Below, piece after piece: positions 11,560 through 19,500 of a DNA stretch of 54,963 nucleotides (the stretch's first letter is position 1; each line of letters starts with the position of its first letter). This DNA comes from Micromonospora rosaria (lineage in GTDB: Bacteria; Actinomycetota; Actinomycetes; Mycobacteriales; Micromonosporaceae). The DNA is taken from assembly GCF_001567585.1 (NCBI RefSeq), contig NZ_LRQV01000033.1:1-54963 (forward strand), given 5' to 3'. The notes under the pieces were generated by a model. The model did not search any database. It was not told the origin of the DNA and saw nothing but the letters and a program-made list of their open reading frames with translations. The translations under genes and the position numbers were made by a program.

Positions 11560-11597
11560 GCATACCCCCCAGGAATAAATATACCTGGGGGGTATGC
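11560..11597. promoter_or_regulatory. Perfect 14-bp inverted repeat: operator or bidirectional terminator
   Basis: Arms gcatacccccc-agg (11560-11573) and cct-ggggggtatgc (11584-11597) flank a 10-nt all-A/T loop. It lies 58 nt after the proline-rich protein gene and 99 nt before the cyclase start. The ATACCCCCC/GGGGGGTAT halves recall operators of CsoR-type copper repressors, but the 16-nt separation of the C- and G-tracts is not classical. As RNA it would be a very stable hairpin with no U-tract. Confidence 0.55.
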
Positions 11598-11696
11598 GGC
11601 TCGCATGCAGTACCTCGCCCGGCCGCCCCAGCCGGAACGGGGCGGGTGGGCGGGGCGGGGGTGGACGGGGGTGGGGTGGTGGGTGACGATGCCACG

Positions 11697-12638
11697 GTGA
11701 CTGAGGAGCGGGTGCGGGGCCACGGGGTCGTCGAGCAGTGGCGGGCGCGGTTCGACGCGGAGGTCTCCTTCGCCAACGGGGGCGGGTTGCGGACCGAGGG
11801 CTTCCGGCTGGACATCCCCGGGCCGGGGATCGACGACGCCGAGCTGGCCGCGCTCTTCGTCCGGCACCTCGGGCTGCTGATGGTGGCCGAGGTACGGATC
11901 ACCAACGCGACCGTCATCCAAGAGGCGCACAAGGGCGGCCGGGGTGTCGCCCCCGACGGCGGGACGGGCCGACGGTACGTGGAGCTGAGTCACGTCGTCC
12001 GGGACGGGATGACCACCCTGCTGGACTGGCCGGCGCCCCGGATCACCGACTGGCTGTCCCGGGAGGACTCGCGCAGTCGGTACGCCCCCGGCACGGAGTT
12101 CCACGTCGGACGGATCGACATGATCGCCAACACCGGCACCTATCTGGACACCCCGGCGCACCGGTACGCCGACGGGTCGGACCTGTCGGGTGTCGGGCTG
12201 GAGCGGCTCGCCGACCTGCCCGGGGTGGTGGTGCGGGTTCCCGCCGGCACCCGGGCGGTCGACCGGTTGATGCTCGCCCCGTACGAGGTGGCCGGTCGGG
12301 CGGTGCTGCTGCACACCGGCTGGGACGTCCACTTCGGCACCGAGGGGTACTCCGCGCCGGAGGCGCCGTACCTGACCGGGGAGGGGGCCCGGTGGCTGGT
12401 CGAGGCGGGGGCCGCACTGGTCGGGATCGACGCGGTCAACATCGACGACATGCGGCCGGCCGCGCCCGGCACCCGTCCCGCGCACAGCACGCTACTGGCG
12501 GCCGGAGTGCCCATCGTGGAGCACCTGACGGGGCTGGCGGCGCTTCCTCCGGAGGGTTTTCGGTTCACAGCCGCCCCGCCGATGGTCGCCGGCATGGGCA
12601 CCTTCCCGGTCCGCGCCTTCGCGGTCGTGTCCTCCTGA
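11697..12638 (+). CDS. Cyclase-family (kynurenine formamidase-like) protein with N-terminal extension
   Basis: 313 residues from the chosen GTG. The C-terminal ~220 residues belong to the metal-dependent cyclase/kynurenine formamidase fold: ELSHVVRDGM, the metal-site region ANTGTYLDTPAHRYADG, and GIDAVNIDDM. In the canonical HxGTHxDxPxH motif, the first His is Asn and the second is Tyr here; the Asp and last His remain, so metal binding may differ or activity may be altered. The first ~85 residues (RTEGFRLDIPGPGIDDAELA...) form an extra module I do not recognise. In-frame GTG codons at 11676 and 11679 are alternative starts. Substrate unknown. Confidence 0.78.
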   Translation: MTEERVRGHGVVEQWRARFDAEVSFANGGGLRTEGFRLDIPGPGIDDAELAALFVRHLGLLMVAEVRITNATVIQEAHKGGRGVAPDGGTGRRYVELSHVVRDGMTTLLDWPAPRITDWLSREDSRSRYAPGTEFHVGRIDMIANTGTYLDTPAHRYADGSDLSGVGLERLADLPGVVVRVPAGTRAVDRLMLAPYEVAGRAVLLHTGWDVHFGTEGYSAPEAPYLTGEGARWLVEAGAALVGIDAVNIDDMRPAAPGTRPAHSTLLAAGVPIVEHLTGLAALPPEGFRFTAAPPMVAGMGTFPVRAFAVVSS

Positions 12639-12757
12639 GCAGGCGTAACGACCCCCGTAGCGGGCTCAGTGGACAGTCCTGCCACAAGACCTCAGTAGCC
12701 GGAACTCGTCACTTTCGTTCTCCCGGATAAAAGTCTCGCCCGCCTCGTCGAAAGATA

Positions 12758-12787
12758 TGGACAGCTCGATGGCAAGTCCGTTAGGGT
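12758..12787 (+). promoter_or_regulatory. Candidate housekeeping-sigma promoter of the copper/keto-sugar gene cluster
   Basis: TGGACA (12758-12763), an 18-nt spacer, then TAGGGT (12782-12787): the best -35/-10 pair in this intergenic region. The next plus-strand gene starts 470 nt downstream. Confidence 0.45.
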
Positions 12788-13032
12788 CACGGCACACAGT
12801 TGTTTCACAGAGGTAACCGGCGGCGCGGTTATCTCACGGGACGTGGCAACGGGGCGAGCCTCACGCCTACGGCCACGGTCGCTCCGACGGCGTGGTAACC
12901 CCGCTTCGGAGCCACGACAGTCGCATTCGATCCGGCGCGACGGCACGCGCCATGCCCCCGGACCACCCGACTCAACCCGCCCTCCGGCGCGGTAAGCCGC
13001 ACGCGGCCTCCGCCCGCCACCGCCAACCGTTC

Positions 13033-13080
13033 CGCCTCACACCACCGCCTCGCCTCACACCACCACCCTCGCCTCACACC
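13033..13080. repeat. Short direct repeat, three units
   Basis: cgcctcacacc occurs at 13033, 13051 and 13070, a period of 18-19 bp, within the putative leader; a degenerate fourth copy starts at 13090. The role is not evident. Confidence 0.6.
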
Positions 13081-13256
13081 GTTCGGTTTCGCCTCAGCGA
13101 GCCGGCCCACCTTCCGGTGCCGCGTGGCCCTCGTCGCCACCCGGCCGCCTGAGCGTGGGTCAGGCCGGGCTGCCGCGCGCCCATCACCCTTTCCGCCATC
13201 CGGCATGCCGGTGGAACCAGCCATTGGCATGCCCGACAAGTCTGACAAGGACCTTG

Positions 13257-15254
13257 ATGAAAGGTATGCCGGACATGCCATTCCGCTCGCTCGGGCACGG
13301 CACCAGACGCCGCCAGCCCCGTCCCCCGACACCGTCCGCCAGCCGGCTCCGACGCCCGCTCGCCGCGCTCACCCTGGTCGCCACCCTGCTGGTCACCTCC
13401 GCGCTGAACGCCGTACCGGTGGGTGCCCGCGAGAGCACCGAGAAACAGCAGCAGCAGGAGCAGGTGCTCACCTGGACGGCGGGCAACGACGTCACCACCT
13501 ACACGACCGCGCCCACCACGGCGGTGGCCGGCCCGGCGACGCTGGTCTTCGAGAACAGCGCCGCGACCGGCAACACCAGCGGCATGCAGCACACGCTGAC
13601 CTTCGAGACCGGTGACCCGAGGTACAACCAGGACGTCGACGTCAACATCCTGGCCGACCCCTTCGACGCCAACGGCGGCCGGTGGACGGTGGACGTCGTC
13701 CTCACCCCCGGCACGTACCGCTACTTCTGCGCGATCCCCGGGCACGGCCTGATGGCCGGCCTGCTGGTGGTCACCGGCGACGACGAGGAGGACACCACCC
13801 CGCCGACGGTGAACGCCGCCCTCGCCGGCCAGCAGAACAGCTCCGGGGCGTACGTCGGCGCGGCCACGGTCACCCTGACCGCCAGCGACGCCGAGTCCGG
13901 TGTGGAGAGCATCGAGTACTCCCTCGACGGGGAGTCGTACTCGGCCTACACGGGTCCGCTGACCATCAGCGAGCCGGGTGAGTACACCGTCACCTACCGG
14001 GCCACCGACGTCGCCGGCAACACCTCGGCGACGCGGACGGTGGACTTCACCGTGGTGGCGCCCCCGGACCCGGACACCACGGCCCCCACCGTCAACGCGA
14101 GCCTCAGTGGCGAGCGGGACGGTGACGGCGCGTACGTCGGTGCGGCCACCGTCACCATCACCGCCTCGGACACCGAGTCCGGCGTGGCCACCATCGAGTA
14201 CTCGCTCGACAGCCAGCCCTTCACCACCTACACCAGCCCGTTCGCGGTGAACCGGCCGGGCCAGCACACCCTCAGCTACCGGGCCACCGACAACGCCGGC
14301 AACACCTCGACGGCCGGGTCGCTCACCTTCACCGTGGTCATGGGGAGCTCCAACCCGGACTGCCCGGTGCTGGACACCCGGCCGACGGTCTGGTTCGGCA
14401 CCACGAACAGCGGCCTGCCCAACCGGCCGGTGGGTAGCGGCTGCACGATCAACAACCTGATGCAGAGCGAGCGCATCTGGCTCAACCACAACGAGTTCAT
14501 GACCCACGTCCGGGCGACCGTCGGGCACCTGATGCACCTCGGCGTGATCAACCGGGACGAGCGCCAGGCCCTCATCGACTCCGCCCGCGCCTCCAACGTC
14601 GGCAAGTCCGACGAGCAGACCGGCTACCGGTCGCTGCTGAGCCGTTCGGGCGCGTCGTTCGACCAGTGGGAGCACGTCGGGGCGGGCGGCTTCACCCGCA
14701 ACGCCGACGGGTCGATCACCAGCAAGCCGGTCGCCGGCCTGGGCATGCTCTGGTTCCCGATCCGGACCTACGGCGACTTCTCGCTGAAGTTGCAGTGGCG
14801 CGACGACGCCCCCGGCGACGGCCGGGCCAACAGCGGCGTCTTCGTCCGGTTCCCCGGCGTGCACCAGCACCCGCAGGAGTCCCGGCCCGAGTGGGTGGCG
14901 ATCAAGTACGGCCACGAGATCCAGATCCTCGACCGCACCGACGGTGACCAGTACAAGACCGGCTCGGTCTACGGCTTCGACCAGATCAACCTCGACGGGG
15001 CCGGCGTCACGCCGAAGGGCACCTGGAACGACTACGAGATCCGGGTGGTCGGGCAGCACTACTCGATCTTCCGCAACGGCGTGCTGATCAACGAGTTCGT
15101 CAACGACCCCGGAACGGTCTTCACCCCGCCCCGCTCGGACGACCCGGGCGGCGCCGGCCGGCAGAACGCCCAGGGCTACATCGGCCTGCAGGTGCACGGG
15201 GCCGACGACATCGTGAGCTTCCGCAACATCAGGGCGGCGACCCTGACCCCGTAA
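13257..15254 (+). CDS. Secreted cupredoxin - Ig-like repeats - DUF1080 protein
   Basis: 665 residues. An N-terminal Sec-type signal peptide has an Arg-rich n-region and a hydrophobic core ending near VPVGARES (about residue 60). Residues 65-172 form a plastocyanin/azurin-like domain with type 1 copper ligands His112 (MQHTL) and Cys158, His163, Met166 (CAIPGHGLM). Two OmpL47-like Ig repeats of ~85 residues follow (each with SGVxxIEYSLD and YRATDxAGNTS). Next is an ~80-residue module bounded by Cys369 and Cys396. The DUF1080 (3-keto-disaccharide hydrolase family) domain is at about 455-665. I chose ATG 13257 because AAGGA lies 4 nt upstream. First of three same-strand genes for secreted proteins with redox or sugar domains; electron transfer to or from the copper oxidase next door is inferred. 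Confidence 0.88.
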   Translation: MKGMPDMPFRSLGHGTRRRQPRPPTPSASRLRRPLAALTLVATLLVTSALNAVPVGARESTEKQQQQEQVLTWTAGNDVTTYTTAPTTAVAGPATLVFENSAATGNTSGMQHTLTFETGDPRYNQDVDVNILADPFDANGGRWTVDVVLTPGTYRYFCAIPGHGLMAGLLVVTGDDEEDTTPPTVNAALAGQQNSSGAYVGAATVTLTASDAESGVESIEYSLDGESYSAYTGPLTISEPGEYTVTYRATDVAGNTSATRTVDFTVVAPPDPDTTAPTVNASLSGERDGDGAYVGAATVTITASDTESGVATIEYSLDSQPFTTYTSPFAVNRPGQHTLSYRATDNAGNTSTAGSLTFTVVMGSSNPDCPVLDTRPTVWFGTTNSGLPNRPVGSGCTINNLMQSERIWLNHNEFMTHVRATVGHLMHLGVINRDERQALIDSARASNVGKSDEQTGYRSLLSRSGASFDQWEHVGAGGFTRNADGSITSKPVAGLGMLWFPIRTYGDFSLKLQWRDDAPGDGRANSGVFVRFPGVHQHPQESRPEWVAIKYGHEIQILDRTDGDQYKTGSVYGFDQINLDGAGVTPKGTWNDYEIRVVGQHYSIFRNGVLINEFVNDPGTVFTPPRSDDPGGAGRQNAQGYIGLQVHGADDIVSFRNIRAATLTP

Positions 15255-15280
15255 CCCCCTCCGCCATTCCCACCACCCGT

Positions 15281-15314
15281 CAGCCGTGGCCGGCAGGGCC
15301 GCCGGCCACGGCTG
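15281..15314. terminator. Inverted repeat, probable terminator or intra-cluster attenuator
   Basis: Perfect 14-bp arms cagccgtggccggc / gccggccacggctg with a 6-nt loop, 27 nt after the cupredoxin-DUF1080 stop and 22 nt before the copper oxidase start. There is no U-tract. It would reduce read-through between the two genes. Confidence 0.7.
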
Positions 15315-15335
15315 ACCGCAACGATTGGAACCACC

Positions 15336-16553
15336 GTGGAACGTGACGACCTTCCCGACAGCCAACCCGAACCCAAGAAACCGCCCAGAACCGCCGGCCT
15401 GCGGACCCTGCTGGCGGTGGCCGTGGCGACGATCACCCTGGGCAGCGCGGGCACCGCGCTCGCCGTGCAGTCCGGGTACTTCGCCGAGAAGCCGGACGGC
15501 TGCGTCGCGCCGGACCGCACCGTCCAGCTCTACGCGGTGGAGCTGCCCCGGGACCCGTCGACCAACCAGATCCGGCTCGGCTACGGGCTGACCCCCGAGA
15601 CCGCGTCGTACCCGGGGCCGACGATGGAGATGATGGAGGGTGAGTGCCTGGCCCTCACCCTGCACAACCAGGTGCCGGAGGCGACCCTGGCGGCGCTGCG
15701 GACCGACCCGAACCACCCGCTCGGGGTGTCGCTGCACGTGCACGGGGTCAAGTACACCCAGAAGTCGGACGGCACCGTGCACAACCCCGGCTCGTACGTC
15801 GCACCGGGCCAGTCCCGCACGTACACCTGGTTCGCCAAGCCCCGCAACAGCAAGACCGGCTCGCCGGGCACCGCCGGGTACTGGTGGTACCACGACCACG
15901 TGGTCGGCGGCACCCACGGCACCCAGGGCCTCAACGCCGGGCTCTTCGGCGGGCTCGTGGTACGCCGACAGGGCGATCCCCGGCCGGACCGCACCTACGT
16001 CAGCTTCTTCGGCGACCGGCAAAGCATCAACCTGCGGCGCGGCGCGGAGGTCGACACCTGCGACCCGGTGAACCCGGTCCCCGGCCCGACCTGCCTGGTC
16101 GCCAAGGTCGGCGAGAAGGTCGAGTTCATCGTGGTCGGCATCGGCAACGACATGCACACCTTCCACCTGCACGGACACGCCTGGGCGGACACCCGCACCG
16201 GCCTGGTGGTGGGTGACAACAAGGCGCTTGTCGACTCGATCCCGGTGATCGACAACAAGACCCTCGGGCCCGGTGACTCCTTCGGCTTCACGGTCGTCGC
16301 CGGCGACGCGGTCGGCCCGGGACACTGGATGCTGCACTGCCACATGCAGTTCCACTCCGACCTGGGCATGGCGACGAGCCTGCACATCCTCGACGAGAAC
16401 GGGCAGATGCCGCCGCACAACGGGCACGGCCCCGCGCACGTGCACGGGCCGGCCGCCGGGTCGGGCGCCCCTGCGGGTGCCGCGAACGCACCGGCCGGAA
16501 ACACCGTCGCCGGGGCGGCCGACCACACCGCGCACCAGCCCGCCGGTTCCTGA
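15336..16553 (+). CDS. Two-domain multicopper oxidase (laccase-like), exported
   Basis: 405 residues with an N-terminal signal/anchor (TLLAVAVATITLGSAGTALA). All four copper-binding motifs are visible: HVHG (His134, His136), WYHDH (His186, His188), HTFHLHGH (His274, 277, 279) and HCHMQFHSDLGM (His334, Cys335, His336, His340, Met345). That gives one type 1 and one trinuclear centre, as in small laccases, which act as trimers. Such enzymes couple one-electron oxidation of substrates to O2 reduction. The C-terminus is a His/Ala/Gly-rich tail that could bind copper. It is flanked by two secreted proteins carrying DUF1080 domains, so a role in extracellular sugar or phenol oxidation is plausible; a copper-efflux role is an alternative. 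Confidence 0.93.
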   Translation: MERDDLPDSQPEPKKPPRTAGLRTLLAVAVATITLGSAGTALAVQSGYFAEKPDGCVAPDRTVQLYAVELPRDPSTNQIRLGYGLTPETASYPGPTMEMMEGECLALTLHNQVPEATLAALRTDPNHPLGVSLHVHGVKYTQKSDGTVHNPGSYVAPGQSRTYTWFAKPRNSKTGSPGTAGYWWYHDHVVGGTHGTQGLNAGLFGGLVVRRQGDPRPDRTYVSFFGDRQSINLRRGAEVDTCDPVNPVPGPTCLVAKVGEKVEFIVVGIGNDMHTFHLHGHAWADTRTGLVVGDNKALVDSIPVIDNKTLGPGDSFGFTVVAGDAVGPGHWMLHCHMQFHSDLGMATSLHILDENGQMPPHNGHGPAHVHGPAAGSGAPAGAANAPAGNTVAGAADHTAHQPAGS

Positions 16554-16591
16554 CCTGCCACCACCCCCACCCGTCCACAGAAGGAGCTGAA

Positions 16592-19500
16592 ATGGCCCAA
16601 AAACGCCATTTCCGACTAGCCCGACTGACCTCGTCGTCCCGGCGCGCGCTCGCCGTGACCTCCGCCGCCGTCCTGACCGCCGGCCTGCTCGCCGTGAACC
16701 CGACCACGGCCGAGCCGGCCAGCGCGGCACCCCCCACCTGGGGCGCCCGCGTGGTCAACGTCCTGGTCTTCCACGGCCCCGCCGCCGACCAGGACGACCC
16801 GGTGAACCGGGCCACCAACATCATCAAGAAGCTCGGTAGCGACAACGGCTTCTACGTCCACTCCTCCGACGACCCGGGCGTCTTCACCGCCGACAACCTG
16901 GCCAAGTACCGCAGCGTCGTCTTCCTCTCCGCCGACGGCGTGACGCTCGACGACAGCCAGGAGGCGGCGTTCCAGGCGTACATCAAGGGCGGCGGCGGCT
17001 TCGTCGGCGTCCACGACGCGGCCTACGCCCAGCCCGGCTCGGAGTGGTTCACCGGCCTGATCGGCACCCGGCCGGCGCCCAGCCTGCCGGCCGCCGAGAA
17101 GGTGGTGGAGGCGACCGCCAACGGCAACAACCCGCCGAACGAGACCGCCACGCACGCCTTCGACGGCACCACCAGCACCAAGTGGCTGGTCCGGACCACC
17201 ACCGGCTGGCTGGCCGGCAAGCTGGCCGAGCCGACGGTGGTCAACCGGTACGCCCTCTCCTCGGCCAACGACTCGCCGAGCCGGGACCCAAGGGACTGGA
17301 CCCTGCAGGGCTCCAACGACGGGCAGACCTGGACCGACCTGGACCGGCGCACCGGGGAGAGCTTCCCCCAGCGTTTCCAGACCAAGCAGTACTCGTTCGA
17401 CAACAGCACGGCGTACCTGCACTACCGGCTGAACGTCACCGCCAACAGCGGCGACACGATGATCCAGCTCTCCGAGCTGTGGCTGATCGGCAACGACGCT
17501 CCCCCGGCGCCGGAGACGAAGGTGCAGGAGGCCGTGGTCCAGGTGACCGACCGGCAGCACCCGGCCACCGAGGGCCTGCCGCTGACCTGGACCCGCTCCG
17601 ACCAGTGGATCAACTGGGACCCGAGCCCGGTCGGCCGGGTGCACACCATCGCCCAGGTCGACGAGACCAGCTACGACGCCGGGCTCGCCGGCAACGGCCC
17701 CTTCCACCCGATCTCCTGGTGCCGGGACTACGACGGCGGCCGGTCCTTCTACACCGGGATGGGCCGCACCGAGGACAGCTGGACCAAGGACACCCAGTTC
17801 CGCAACCACCTGCTCGGCGCGCTCCAGTGGACCGCCGGCACGGTCCGGGGCGACTGCCAGGCGACCATCGCGTCCAACTACCGGGTGGAGCGGCTCACCA
17901 CCGCCAACGCCTCCGGGCAGCTCGACCAGATCGGTGAGCCGCACGGGCTGACCATCGCCGGTGACGGTTCGGTCTTCTACATCGGCAAGGCGGCCTGCCC
18001 ATCCGGCCCGATCGCCGACTGGAACAACCCCAACGTGGGCCTCGGCTGCGGCACGATCCACCGGTGGGACCCGGAGACCAAGCAGGTCAAGCTCCTCACC
18101 ACCCTGCCGGTGATGGGGAACCGGGGCAGCGGCAGCGAACTGGTGAAGAACGAGGAGGGCCTGATCGGCATCACCCTCGACCCGAAGTTCGCCGAGAACG
18201 GCTGGGTCTACGCGTTCTGGATGCCGCACGAGTCCATCGACCGGGAGCGGCGGGTCGGCAAGCGGACCGTGTCCCGGTTCACCTACGACAAGCAGGCCGA
18301 CAGCATCGACCAGGGCACCCGCAAGGACCTGCTGAGCTGGGAGACCCAGATCCACAGCTGCTGCCACGCCGGTGGCGGGATGGCCTTCGACAACGAGGGC
18401 AACCTCTACATCGGCAGCGGGGACGCCAACTCCTCCGGCGGCTCCAACGGCTACTCCGGCAACAACTGGACCCAGGAGTACGCGGGCATCTCCTTCCAGG
18501 ACGCCCGCCGTACCTCCGGCAACACCAACAGCTACAACGGCAAGATCCTGCGGATCCACCCGGAGGACGACGGCACCTACACGATCCCGGAGGGGAACCT
18601 CTTCACCGGGCAGGAGGAGGGCGGCGGCAAGACCCTCCCCGAGATCTACGTGATGGGGGTCCGGAACATCTCCCGGCTGAACTGGGACCCGGTCAACAAC
18701 TGGCTGACCGCGGCCTGGGTCGGCCCGGACGCCGCCGCGCCGAGCCCGGAGCTGGGCCCGGCGAAGTACGAGCACGCCACCATCATCACCTCCGCCGGTA
18801 ACCAGGGCTGGCCGTACTGCATGGGCAACAACCAGCCCTACCGGGACCGCAGCAACACCGACGCCAACGTGCTGACCGGCTGGTACGACTGCGACAACCT
18901 CAAGAACACCTCGCCGCGCAACACCGGTCTGGTGGACATTCCGCCGTCCCGCCCCAGCATGATCTGGTACTCCCCGCAGGGCGGCGGCCCGGTCTACCCG
19001 ACCCGGACCGACGGCAGCGGGCTCCCCTCGTACGTGCTCGGTGAGGAGACCTTCACCCGGCCGTGGCTGCGCGGTGGCGGGCAGGCCGTGATGGACGGCC
19101 CGACGTACCACCGGTCGAAGGTCGACACCAACAGCGGGGTCGCCTGGCCGGCGCACTGGGACAACAAGTGGTTCATCGGTGACCAGTCGAACTCGAACAA
19201 CCGGGTGGCGGTCACGGTCGACCCGGCCAACGTGCCCGACCAGGGTGCCCCGGCCTTCGCCGAGGACCTGCGGGCGATCATCCCGGGCGGCAGCGGGGGC
19301 ACCCAGCTCCAGTCCTGGATGGACGCGAAGTTCGGCCCGGACGGCGCGCTCTACATGCTCGACTACGCGGGCGGCTTCTTCAGCCTGCACGGCAACCAGA
19401 AGCTGATCCGGATCGTCTACACCGGCGGCGAGCCCACCCCGGGTCCGAGTCACGCCTCCGCGCAGGTGACCGCCAGCAGCAACTACCGGACGGTCTCCTT

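Larger units (their letters stand above)
12639..13256. other. 618-bp intergenic region / long putative leader
   Basis: I see no convincing gene here; open frames inside it are proline/arginine-rich shadows. The left part (12690-12830) is less GC-rich than its surroundings and holds the promoter at 12758-12787. The right part holds a short direct repeat at 13033-13080. If that promoter drives the gene at 13257, the transcript has a leader of about 465 nt. Confidence 0.6.

Noticed and set aside
12892..13152. 86-codon ORF in the intergenic region before the cupredoxin gene
   Set aside because: Pro/Arg/His-rich, spans the short direct repeat, no ribosome binding site or leaderless -10 box.
13074..16730. 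1218-codon minus-strand open frame across the copper oxidase cluster
   Set aside because: Antisense shadow of three genes with clear domains; low-complexity composition and no recognisable motif.
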